Positions 18,186 to 26,136 of a stretch of 64,000 nt of DNA are shown here, piece by piece. The notes beneath the pieces are model-generated. The model was given only the letters and a program-made list of their open reading frames with translations, made no database searches and was not told where the DNA came from. Position 1 is the first letter of the stretch, and each line of letters begins with the position of its first letter. The DNA comes from Eubacterium sp. (GTDB lineage Bacteria > Bacillota > Clostridia > Oscillospirales > Acutalibacteraceae): the NCBI GenBank assembly GCA_029258375.1, contig JARHZA010000001.1:849564-913563 (forward strand), read 5' to 3'. A program made the position numbers and the translations under genes.

Positions 18186-18215
18186 ATTTTATCATTAATA
18201 TGATTAACTCGTCAA
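18186..18215 (-). promoter_or_regulatory. Predicted promoter of ORF 17717-18064 / short RNA
   Basis: On the minus strand TTGACG, an 18-nt spacer and TAAAAT lie about 35 nt before the leader hairpin. Confidence 0.45.
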
Positions 18216-18427
18216 ATTGATAAGATTTGTATTTAATTAAAAATGGTCAATAATTATATGAAATTAGGTCAAAAAGTAATTATATTTAATATTTTTTGTT
18301 TTTGACCTTTTATTGCTTAAAAATATAGTGTTTTTCATTGTTTTTAGTATAATGTTTACGTATGATTTAGAAAACATATACATAAAACTTCAAATAAAAG
18401 TAATTGATAAATACTTATAAAAAAGAA

Positions 18428-18460
18428 GCAGGGATTGGAGTGCTTTATTCTAATCCCTGC
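18428..18460 (-). terminator. Terminator of fic
   Basis: GCAGGGATT and AATCCCTGC form a stem with a 15-nt loop that can be extended, and T-rich DNA follows on the minus strand. It lies about 75 bp downstream of fic. Confidence 0.75.
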
Positions 18461-18534
18461 GTTAGTTTTGATTGATTTTTGAATTATGCAAGATAAGATT
18501 TACGATTTATAACAATGAATTTATAATTGATTTT

Positions 18535-19143
18535 TTATATTAAATCCTTTGTGTTATATACATTATAACCTTCGTAATGATAACTTGCGTCAATACCTTT
18601 CATATATACCTCACGGTCGTTTATCTGGCTTGTTAAGGCATCTTTGAGTATTACCTTTATTTCAATATCCTTAATAGGACTGCGCTCCATAGCAAGCAAA
18701 TAGTCCTCTTTATCAACCTTGCTCCAGTCTATTACTTGATGAATTTCTTTTTTTAAAATGCAGTCAAGCCAAATGCGGGTACTGCGCCCATTTCCTTCTC
18801 TAAATGGGTGAGCAACGTTCATTTCAACATATTTTTCAATAATTTCATCGAAGTTTGATTGAGGCATCTTATCAATGTTTTCAAGAGACATTTGCAAATA
18901 CATTACAGGTGCAAATCTAAAATTACCTTTGGAAATGTTTACAGTTCTAACTTTGCCTGCAAAGTCATAAATATCTTCAAATAAAAATGCGTGTATTTGT
19001 GATAAACCTTTAAATGTTCCAACTTCAAATTCATCTAATTTTTTAGTTTCAAATAATTTAATTGCTTTTTCTTTGCTAAGCTTTTCTTCAACCCTTGCAA
19101 GCTCAGCAGAATCGGTTATATTGAGTTTGTTTTCTAATGCCAT
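18535..19143 (-). CDS. fic: Fic family AMP-transferase, NmFic-like with C-terminal inhibitory motif
   Basis: 202 residues from the ATG at 19143, preceded by AAGGAG; the ORF-track start six codons earlier is not supported. The active-site motif is HPFREGNGR (His112 catalytic). The flap region (RTVNISKGNFRFAP) and overall layout match the short Neisseria-type Fic proteins. Near the C-terminus SYHYEG (Ser187...Glu191-Gly192) fits the [S/T]xxxE[G/N] inhibitory motif of class III Fic, so the enzyme carries its own antitoxin helix and needs no partner gene. By family it would AMPylate a target such as gyrase or topoisomerase IV. It lies alone with its own terminator in the integrated element. Confidence 0.92.
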   Translation of the reverse strand: MALENKLNITDSAELARVEEKLSKEKAIKLFETKKLDEFEVGTFKGLSQIHAFLFEDIYDFAGKVRTVNISKGNFRFAPVMYLQMSLENIDKMPQSNFDEIIEKYVEMNVAHPFREGNGRSTRIWLDCILKKEIHQVIDWSKVDKEDYLLAMERSPIKDIEIKVILKDALTSQINDREVYMKGIDASYHYEGYNVYNTKDLI

Positions 19144-19161
19144 ATCATCGACTCCTTGCAT

Positions 19162-19549
19162 ATTATTATATCATATAAGCAGCCTTGTAGCAATTATAAA
19201 TGTAAGTTGTTTAGGAAAATGAGTATGCTGTAATTAAGTGATTTTATTAAATCTTATCTATTATGTTTTTAGTTTCCAAATTAGATATTGTGTTAAGAAA
19301 TAATAAATATTTAATTTTAATTATAAGAGTATTGTTATATAAAAGTCTATTAAAACGTTAGTTTAATAAATTATTGAACTAATTAATATAATTACTTCTT
19401 ATATAAGTTATATCATAAAATTGATATTGATTAAATTTCAATAATAGAAAACCAATACCTATAGATAACTGTTTACTACTTCAATTTATTAGTAAAATTG
19501 TTATTTAATCAACTTAAAAAAATTAAATTAAATAGATATTAAACTATAT
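19162..19549. other. AT-rich intergenic region upstream of fic
   Basis: No open frame with start and RBS, no tRNA and no clear repeat was seen. It presumably holds the fic promoter on the minus strand, which could not be pinned down. Confidence 0.5.
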
Positions 19550-19578
19550 TTGACAATTATTGACTTCAGTTCTATAAT
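19550..19578 (+). promoter_or_regulatory. Perfect-consensus sigma-A promoter
   Basis: TTGACA, exactly 17 nt, TATAAT. It is about 165 bp upstream of the EcsC-like gene, giving a ~160-nt leader that includes the pair GTTATACC/GGTATAac-like short inverted segments. It is the only fully consensus promoter noticed in the element. Confidence 0.8.
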
Positions 19579-19745
19579 TAAATTATACTCCGTCTATATA
19601 ATATAGTTATTAACTTAGGTTGTATTTGAAAAATTATAAATTATTGTTTCGTTTTTTAGTGATTTGTAAGACGACTATATCGCAAAATTTACAAGGACTA
19701 TAATAGGGGTTATACCTACTATATAAATTGAAAGGATATACAATT

Positions 19746-20798
19746 ATGTCAAATTCAAACAATTTAGAATTAAAAACAAATGATTTTAACCTTGAAAAAA
19801 TTATCTCAACCTCAATTCAAGTACCAGGGGTAAAAGTTGACAGAAAAAAACTTTTAGCAGAAACTTTTTCTGATATGCCAGAAAAAATTCAAGATATTTT
19901 AGAGTATGGTACATTAGAATCTCAAATATCGAGAGAAGAGTTAAACAAACGTGCTCAAAAATTGATCTTAACAGAAACAAGTAAATCATCAGTAGCTTCA
20001 TTTCTTACTGGTATACCAGGTGGACTTGCGATGGCAGCAACTGTTCCAGCAGATATATTGCAATTTTTTGGTATGTCTTTAAGATTAGCTCAAGAGTTAT
20101 CGTATATTTACGGTGGTGAAGACTTGTGGGGAGAAAATGGCGAAGTAGATGATGAGCGAGTAAAGAATCAACTCGTTTTGTATTGTGGCGTAATGTTTGG
20201 AGTTTCAGGTGCTTCTGCTGGTGTTCGAATATTATCCAAACAGGTTGCAGAGACGGCGTTAAAGAAAATACCACAAAAGGCGCTAACAAAAACATTCTGG
20301 TACCCTATAGTGAAACAAATTGGTAAAGCCATTGGTATTAAAGTAACAAAAAGTACAGTCGCAAAAGGTGTTTCAAAAGCCATTCCTATAGTTGGTGGTG
20401 TGATTTCAGGAGGGTTGAATTTCGCATCGATGATGCCTATGGCAAAGCGTTTACATTCAACACTTGATGAAGCTGCATTTGGATATACACAAGAGGCAAT
20501 GGAAGCTGATATAGAAGAGTTATCTCAATTTGATGAAGATACAGTTGAAACTGAAACCATTAATAATTCTGAGATAACTGATTTAAAAGACAAAGTTTCT
20601 AAAGGTTTAAAAAATGCAAGCAATGGAATTTCAAATCTATTTAGTAAACATAATACACAAACAGAAGAAAATAAACAAAATGTAAGTGATGAAGAAATAT
20701 TTGCTAAAATAGAAAAACTTGCAAAGTTGAAAGATATGGGAGCAATTACAGAAGAAGAGTTTGCTCAAAAGAAAGTCGAGTTGTTAGATAAAATTTAA
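19746..20798 (+). CDS. EcsC-like protein with C-terminal SHOCT domain
   Basis: 350 residues from the ATG at 19746 (GAAAGGA upstream); the ORF-track ATG at 19728 lies before that RBS. Residues ~85-125 (TGIPGGLAMAATVPADILQFFGMSLRLAQELSYIYG) resemble the conserved hydrophobic segment of EcsC-family proteins. A second hydrophobic Gly-rich stretch (IPIVGGVISGGLNFASM) lies near 215. The last ~35 residues (EEIFAKIEKLAKLKDMGAITEEEFAQKK) are a SHOCT domain, a short oligomerisation or membrane-linked motif. Biochemical role is unknown; in an element with defence genes an effector or membrane role is conceivable but unproven. A strong promoter and terminator make it a single-gene unit. Confidence 0.7.
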   Translation: MSNSNNLELKTNDFNLEKIISTSIQVPGVKVDRKKLLAETFSDMPEKIQDILEYGTLESQISREELNKRAQKLILTETSKSSVASFLTGIPGGLAMAATVPADILQFFGMSLRLAQELSYIYGGEDLWGENGEVDDERVKNQLVLYCGVMFGVSGASAGVRILSKQVAETALKKIPQKALTKTFWYPIVKQIGKAIGIKVTKSTVAKGVSKAIPIVGGVISGGLNFASMMPMAKRLHSTLDEAAFGYTQEAMEADIEELSQFDEDTVETETINNSEITDLKDKVSKGLKNASNGISNLFSKHNTQTEENKQNVSDEEIFAKIEKLAKLKDMGAITEEEFAQKKVELLDKI

Positions 20799-20824
20799 CA
20801 ACTTATAAAATAAATTATGCAATA

Positions 20825-20866
20825 AAAAAAGACAAACTTATTTTCAATTAAGTTTGTCTTTTTTAC
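20825..20866 (+). terminator. Terminator of EcsC-like gene
   Basis: AAAAAAGACAAACTTA pairs with TAAGTTTGTCTTTTTT, a 16-bp perfect stem with a T-run. Confidence 0.92.
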
Positions 20867-20869
20867 TTA

Positions 20870-21812
20870 ACTCTTAATAAGTTAATTATACTCTTTTGAA
20901 TAATAATATTTCCATTATCTTTTAGCCATTTATTCCTTATTATATTGGGATAGAATTGTTTTGATTTGATTCCTGAAAAAATTTAAAAATAATTAATTTA
21001 TTTTAGACTTAATTAAAAATATAAGCAAATATAAGATTTAAATTAGTGATTTAAAAGTAATAATAATGTAATTTTAATATAAATTAAGTTTTAATTAAAA
21101 AGAAAGAATTTCAAATATGGTTAATTAGGATTTTATTCTAACAAAAAATGTATCACAAATTAAAAATAAAAAATATTCGTTTTACATAAAATCTTGTAAG
21201 CATGGTTATAGGTTGATTAAAAATGAAGTAAAAGAACCGTTAGAATGTATAAACGAAATTAATTATGAATAAACTGTTTGCAAATTTTCGTTGTTAAATT
21301 GATTTATAAAAACACAAATAGCAATTATTGTAAAATTAGTTAATATCTAAATGAAAATTATGATAAAGAAATATGCAATGGATTAGACAAAATTAAGCAA
21401 TTTATAACGAAATTTATTATTTTAAAGTTATTGATGGTCAACTAATGTCAACAATAATTGCTATAATGTTAAAGTTTTAGAAAATAATAAAATATAAATT
21501 TTGATTTTGCTTTGAATTGTAAGAATTATAGACGAGTTTTATATATCAAAAGAAAAAATTCAATAGAAACATGGTTAAATAAAGTTTAGAGGGAAATATT
21601 TATTACAAAAGTTTAAAGTAATTTGTTTTTCATTTTGTATAAAATTAATTCAAATAATAAATTTGAAAAATCCTAATGTTGTCATTACAAATTTGATTTA
21701 TGACGAACGTAATAAAAACGAGAATAAGCAGAGATATATGAATATGATCGTTCGAAGACGGTTTTGTTAGGTGTATTTAATAATTTAATTAAAACTACTA
21801 TTTGTGTACTAC
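20870..21812. other. Decayed AT-rich region with coding remnants
   Basis: Nearly 1 kb without an intact ORF. Two stretches read like remnants of proteins in plus frames but lack starts: one near 21140-21270 (contains SFYIKSCKHGYRLIKNE and ends in TAA) and one near 21625-21770 (contains NVVITNLIYDERNKNENK and ends in TAG). Stops interrupt both upstream. They were not assigned to families and may be chance. Confidence 0.35.
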
Positions 21813-21816
21813 ATTA

Positions 21817-21851
21817 TAAAAAACGATACCATTATTTTGGTATCGTTTTTG
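21817..21851 (+). terminator. Terminator-like hairpin upstream of hsdM
   Basis: AAAAACGATACCA and TGGTATCGTTTTT form a perfect stem with a 6-nt loop and T-run. No intact gene precedes it, so it probably ends the decayed gene and insulates hsdM. Confidence 0.8.
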
Positions 21852-21872
21852 GTTTTTGGTCCTAAAAATAGC

Positions 21873-21918
21873 ACACATTTTACAAAATGTTGTTTTTATT
21901 CACAAAATGTGATATATT
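21873..21918 (+). promoter_or_regulatory. hsdM promoter with overlapping inverted repeats
   Basis: TTGTTT (21890), 17 nt and TATATT (21913) form a promoter. CACATTTT lies just upstream of the -35 and ACAAAATGTG lies within the spacer, giving inverted arms that could be an operator for a controller protein. Confidence 0.5.
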
Positions 21919-22054
21919 TAGTTTATATGATGTATAAATCTAATCTTTATTAAACGAGTAATTTATTTACGTTTGAATTAAAATATAAATTGTGTGAGTT
22001 ATCAAAATGGTTTATAGCTAATTTATTTAATATTAGTTTTTTGAGGAGTTAATT

Positions 22055-23575
22055 ATGGCTACTAAAAATAATGATAAAAACAATGCCAATATAGGATTTG
22101 AAAAACAAATTTGGGATGCTGCTTGTGTTCTTTGGGGACATATTCCTGCAGCAGAATATAGAAAAGTAATTGTAGGTTTAATATTCTTGCGTTATATATC
22201 AAGCGCTTTTGAAAAGCGCTACGAAGAGCTTGTTGTTGAAGGTGACGGCTTTGAAGATGATAGAGATGCTTACATTGAAGAAAATATTTTTTTTGTTCCA
22301 AAAGAAGCTCGATGGAGTAAGATTGCTTCAGCAGCACACACTCCAGAAATTGGAACAGTTATCGATGATGCGATGAGAGCTATTGAAAAAGAAAATACAA
22401 CTTTAAAAAATGTGTTGCCTAAAAATTATGCAAGTCCTGATTTAGATAAGCGTGTGTTAGGTGAAGTTGTTGACCTTTTCACTAATAATATGAATATGGA
22501 TGATACCGAAGAAAGTAAAGACTTACTTGGTCGTACTTATGAATATTGTATCGCTCAATTTGCTGCTTATGAAGGAGTTAAGGGTGGGGAATTCTATACG
22601 CCATCAAGTGTTGTAAAAACTATTGTTGAGATTTTAAAACCTTTTGCAAATTGTCGTGTATATGACCCAGCCTGTGGTTCTGGTGGTATGTTTGTACAAA
22701 GTGCTAAATTTATACAAGCTCATAGCGGAAATAGAGGACAAATCTCTGTTTACGGACAAGAAAGCAATGCTGATACTTGGAAAATGGCAAAAATGAATAT
22801 GGCAATTCGTGGAATTGATGCCAACTTTGGTCCATATCATGCTGATACATTTTTTAATGATTTACATTCAACATTAAAAGCAGATTTTATAATGGCGAAT
22901 CCTCCATTTAACTTGAAAAACTGGGGCGCTGATAAATTACAGGATGATGTTCGTTGGAAATATGGAATACCTCCAGCAGGTAATGCGAACTATGCTTGGA
23001 TTCAACATATGATACATCATCTTGCACCAAATGGAAAAATTGGTCTTGTCCTTGCAAATGGTGCATTATCTACTCAATCTTCAGGAGAAGGGGAAATTCG
23101 TAAAAAAATAATTCAGGATGATCTTATTGAAGGCATTGTTGCTATGCCAACACAATTATTTTATAGCGTTACAATTCCAGTTACACTTTGGTTCATAACT
23201 AAAAATAAAAAGCAAAAAGGTAAAACTTTGTTTATCGATGCTCGTAATATGGGTTATATGGTTGACCGTAAGCACAGAGATTTTACTGATGAAGATATTC
23301 AAAAACTCGCAGATACATTTGAACAATTCCAAAATGGAACACTTGAAGATGTAAAAGGCTTTTGTCGTGTTGCTGATCTTCAAGAAATTGAAAAACAAGA
23401 TTTTATTCTCACACCTGGTAGATATGTAGGTATAGAAGAACAAGAAGATGATGGAGAACCATTTGAAGAAAAAATGAGTCGCTTAACATCTGAATTATCT
23501 GAAATGTTTACTAAGTCTCATGAACTCGAAGAAGAAATTCGTAAGAATTTGGGTGCTATCGGATATGAAATATAA
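22055..23575 (+). CDS. hsdM: Type I restriction-modification methyltransferase subunit M
   Basis: 506 residues. It transfers methyl groups from AdoMet to adenine in the sequence set by HsdS and is needed for the restriction complex. The N-terminal HsdM_N helical domain spans about 1-160. The N6-adenine methylase domain has the AdoMet motif DPACGSGGMF (near 203) and catalytic NPPF (near 281). RBS is GAGGAG. It is followed by a small membrane-protein gene starting inside its last codons, then hsdS, with hsdR 6 kb downstream. Confidence 0.96.
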   Translation: MATKNNDKNNANIGFEKQIWDAACVLWGHIPAAEYRKVIVGLIFLRYISSAFEKRYEELVVEGDGFEDDRDAYIEENIFFVPKEARWSKIASAAHTPEIGTVIDDAMRAIEKENTTLKNVLPKNYASPDLDKRVLGEVVDLFTNNMNMDDTEESKDLLGRTYEYCIAQFAAYEGVKGGEFYTPSSVVKTIVEILKPFANCRVYDPACGSGGMFVQSAKFIQAHSGNRGQISVYGQESNADTWKMAKMNMAIRGIDANFGPYHADTFFNDLHSTLKADFIMANPPFNLKNWGADKLQDDVRWKYGIPPAGNANYAWIQHMIHHLAPNGKIGLVLANGALSTQSSGEGEIRKKIIQDDLIEGIVAMPTQLFYSVTIPVTLWFITKNKKQKGKTLFIDARNMGYMVDRKHRDFTDEDIQKLADTFEQFQNGTLEDVKGFCRVADLQEIEKQDFILTPGRYVGIEEQEDDGEPFEEKMSRLTSELSEMFTKSHELEEEIRKNLGAIGYEI

Positions 23576-24023
23576 AAAAATCAAAGTTAAAGTAAAACCA
23601 AAGCAAAAAGAGCAACAAACAATTAAATTGGATGATGAGCAAGTAAAGAGTATAATTGATGAAATTACAGAGTTAACCGAGTGGTCAACAAATAAGATTG
23701 TTGATGAATCACATCCAATAATGAATAATATTGAATGTAAAAATCATTCTGCAAAAGATTCGTTTTCTGTAATTATACGTATTGTTTTAGCTTTAGTATT
23801 TTGGATATTTGGAATTTTTATATTTAATAGTGTAGTTCAAAATTGGTCTGATTATTGGATTGGCGGTATAAATAATTTTGCAACGATAGTTTTGTTAATT
23901 ATACCTGTAATTTGTTTATTCTTGGGAATAGATGTAATAAAAGAGAAAGATAAAAATTATTTAATTTCACTATTTTCAGCTTTGGTATCTTTAACTGCAC
24001 TAATTGTTGCAATAGTTAAATAA
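23565..24023 (+). CDS. Small membrane protein encoded in the hsd operon
   Basis: 152 residues. The ATG at 23565 lies within the hsdM stop region (11-nt overlap), suggesting translational coupling; the ORF-track start at 23520 lies deeper in hsdM. A very basic N-terminus (KYKKIKVKVKPKQKEQ) is followed by three hydrophobic segments (SVIIRIVLALVFWIFGIFIF, NFATIVLLIIPVICLFLG, YLISLFSALVSLTALIVAIV). No family recognised. Insertion between hsdM and hsdS is not the standard arrangement and the protein may be an accessory of the system or a passenger. Confidence 0.65.
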   Translation: MKYKKIKVKVKPKQKEQQTIKLDDEQVKSIIDEITELTEWSTNKIVDESHPIMNNIECKNHSAKDSFSVIIRIVLALVFWIFGIFIFNSVVQNWSDYWIGGINNFATIVLLIIPVICLFLGIDVIKEKDKNYLISLFSALVSLTALIVAIVK

Positions 24024-24062
24024 TGATTGTTGTCTTGTTAAGTACAAAAAGAGAGTTAGATA

Positions 24063-24291
24063 ATTAGAGTGCTTTGGCTTGCAGAGCAAGGGTTAGCATC
24101 ATATCTTGCTATAGCGTCGCTCATAGTATTGTTAGTTATTTGTATTACAAAAGTAATAATTAAAACTAATACTGAAGGAGATGAGGCTATGGTGAATAAA
24201 AAAAGAGAAATTGTTAATGTGATGGTGGAGTGTTTATTTTCTATGGGCACAAACATAGCAGGCAATGCTCTGCTAGCCAAAGCACTCTAAT
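24063..24291. repeat. 229-bp unit bounded by 26-bp inverted repeats
   Basis: Bases 24063-24088 and 24266-24291 are inverted copies with one mismatch (core GAGTGCTTTGGCT). The 177-bp interior contains a well-formed internal RBS and small ORFs. It could be a MITE-like insertion, a long hairpin RNA or an invertible switch between hsdM and hsdS. Confidence 0.75.
24069..24290 (+). CDS. Small ORF inside the inverted-repeat unit, uncertain
   Basis: The full frame gives 73 residues from a GTG that has no ribosome binding site, with one hydrophobic segment (AIASLIVLLVICITKVI). An internal ATG at 24189 has AAGGAG 8 nt upstream and would give only 33 residues (MVNKKREIVN... to LLAKAL). Both ends of the long frame are encoded by the inverted repeats. 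No similarity recognised; a real peptide is possible but unproven. Confidence 0.35.
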   Translation: MLWLAEQGLASYLAIASLIVLLVICITKVIIKTNTEGDEAMVNKKREIVNVMVECLFSMGTNIAGNALLAKAL

Positions 24292-24355
24292 TGTATTTTT
24301 AGTATGATATGTTCAAATTGAGTAGCATTTATATATTGATAGGTAGGTAAACAAT

Positions 24356-25585
24356 ATGACTGAATGGAAAAATGTCAACCTTTCTGACATTGCTTATATT
24401 AACCCAAAAGAAAGACTGTCGAAGGGAACTTTTGCAAGGAAAATACCAATGGATGTTTTGAAACCATTTTGTAGAGACATAAATAGTTTTAGCTTTGAAA
24501 CTTTTTCTAGTGGTACGAAATTTAGAAATGGTGACACTATAATGGCAAGAATTACGCCTTGTTTAGAAAATGGTAAGACTGCCATGGTTAATTTGTTAGA
24601 TGATGGTGAGGTTGGATTTGGGTCTACTGAATATATTGTTTTTAGGGCAAAACCAAATGTTACTGATCCTTATTTTTTATATTACTTAGTTACCAGCTCA
24701 TTAGTTCGAAATCCTGCAATTAAGTCTATGGTTGGTTCATCAGGTAGGCAGAGGGTACAAATTGATGTTATAAAAAATTTGCAAATTGCTACACCTGAAT
24801 ATCAAGAACAAACAAAGATTGCTAATATATTAAAAATACTTGATGATAAAATTGAATTAAATAATAAAATAAACAATAATTTAGCTGAACAAATTAAAAC
24901 TATTTGCACGGCTTGGTTATCTGATTATGTACCCTTTGGCGGAGTAATGCCACCAGATTGGTCGGAAACATCATTAGCTGACATTGCAGAATTTATTAGT
25001 GGGTATTCATACAAAGGCAACGAACTAACAGAATCAACAATAGCAATGGCTACAATTAAAAACTTTGACCGTAAAGGTGGTTTTAAATTAGATGGTTACA
25101 AGGAAATTATACCTTCGTCTAAATTAAAAGATATACAACACGCTGACTTATTTGATACATTGGTTGCCCATACAGATCTAACGCAAAATGCTGAAGTTAT
25201 AGGTAATGCAGAACTGGTAATGAGCAAGTCTGGATATGAAGACATTGTATTTTCAATGGATTTAGTAAAGGTTTTACCTAAAACTGATAAAGTTTCTAAA
25301 TTTTTAATTGCTGCAATTCTTCAAGATAGAAAATTCAAAGCACATTGCTTAGGTTATGTAAACGGTACTACTGTTTTGCATTTAAGTAAAAAGGCGTTAC
25401 CTGAATATAAGTTATTTCTACCGAAAGAGCTTTCTGTATTAAAGCCATTGGATGAAATTGTAACAGCTTTATATCAGCAAATGTCAACAAATATTATTGA
25501 AAATATACATCTTGAACAAATTAAAAATTCACTTTTACCCAAACTAATGTCTGGAGAGTTGGATGTTTCTAACATTGCTTTTTAA
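24356..25585 (+). CDS. hsdS: Type I restriction-modification specificity subunit S (expressed copy)
   Basis: 409 residues, the normal size. Two target recognition domains (TRD1 ~1-165, TRD2 ~200-375) are each followed by a conserved helix (KIANILKILDDKIELNNKINNNLAEQ and IHLEQIKNSLLPKLMSGELDV). HsdS sets the DNA sequence methylated by HsdM and cut by HsdR. RBS is TAGGTAGG. The junction helix residues INNNL are encoded by the 16-bp repeat ATAAACAATAATTTAG, which recurs at three other sites in the locus. Its stop overlaps that of an inverted partial hsdS by 4 nt. Confidence 0.95.
   Translation: MTEWKNVNLSDIAYINPKERLSKGTFARKIPMDVLKPFCRDINSFSFETFSSGTKFRNGDTIMARITPCLENGKTAMVNLLDDGEVGFGSTEYIVFRAKPNVTDPYFLYYLVTSSLVRNPAIKSMVGSSGRQRVQIDVIKNLQIATPEYQEQTKIANILKILDDKIELNNKINNNLAEQIKTICTAWLSDYVPFGGVMPPDWSETSLADIAEFISGYSYKGNELTESTIAMATIKNFDRKGGFKLDGYKEIIPSSKLKDIQHADLFDTLVAHTDLTQNAEVIGNAELVMSKSGYEDIVFSMDLVKVLPKTDKVSKFLIAAILQDRKFKAHCLGYVNGTTVLHLSKKALPEYKLFLPKELSVLKPLDEIVTALYQQMSTNIIENIHLEQIKNSLLPKLMSGELDVSNIAF
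24869..24884 (+). repeat. Shufflon recombination repeat A
   Basis: First copy of ATAAACAATAATTTAG, in the plus orientation, between TRD1 and TRD2 of hsdS. Confidence 0.85.
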
Positions 25586-26124
25586 GCCACTAAATTATTG
25601 TTTATCTCGCAGTTTGTATCTATTTTTTCATCAATAGAAGACAATAATGTTCCTATCTTTTCTTGAATAAACAAATTAGGACATTTTATTTCATATTGCG
25701 AAAAATTAGATTTATTAACAATCGGAACAGCTGTTGAAGTTTTACTATGAAAATTCAGCACTTTACCAAGTTGAATCATAGAATAATAAATAAAATCAAC
25801 ATTATATTTATCTTTATTAACAATAATCGAATTTATTTGCTGATTAGTTACTGTGTCCTCTGTTGTAATAACAACTTTACCCAAATCAGAACCAATGCAA
25901 CTTACACATACTGACTCAGCAGGGATTACATTGTTTTTCACTGAATTTCTTCCCACATCTGAAAGAGATTTATTTGTATTTTTTACATATTTTACATTCA
26001 TATCATCTGACGGAGTAAGAAATGGTGTCTCGCCTCCATAATTCTGTGGTTCAGATGTTTTGGGAGTTTTGCCTGTAATTATTTTCCCTATATCTGATAC
26101 TTGAATTGTTTTCCATTCAGCCAT
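25582..26124 (-). CDS. Partial hsdS, 5' half only (alternative TRD1)
   Basis: 180 residues. It begins like the full gene (MAEWKTIQVSDIG against MTEWKNVNLSDIA), holds a different TRD1, and ends at the junction helix with CEINNNLVA then stop. The stop falls just after the 16-bp repeat, exactly where the full gene continues into TRD2. RBS GAGGTAG and a position 12 bp behind the recombinase gene mean it can be transcribed and translated. It serves as a donor of an alternative TRD1, or as a complete hsdS on this strand after inversion of 24869-25605. Confidence 0.9.
   Translation of the reverse strand: MAEWKTIQVSDIGKIITGKTPKTSEPQNYGGETPFLTPSDDMNVKYVKNTNKSLSDVGRNSVKNNVIPAESVCVSCIGSDLGKVVITTEDTVTNQQINSIIVNKDKYNVDFIYYSMIQLGKVLNFHSKTSTAVPIVNKSNFSQYEIKCPNLFIQEKIGTLLSSIDEKIDTNCEINNNLVA
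25590..25605 (-). repeat. Shufflon recombination repeat B
   Basis: Inverted copy of ATAAACAATAATTTAG at the truncated end of the partial hsdS and just after the stop of the full hsdS. Confidence 0.85.
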
Positions 26125-26136
26125 ATTTCTACCTCA

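Noticed and set aside
24056-24280. Minus-strand 74-residue ORF across the inverted-repeat unit
   Set aside because: It arises because the arms are inverted copies; there is no RBS and it shadows the plus frame.
24063-24291. Idea that the 26-bp inverted repeats are further shufflon sites
   Set aside because: They do not contain the 16-bp ATAAACAATAATTTAG core found at the four TRD boundaries.
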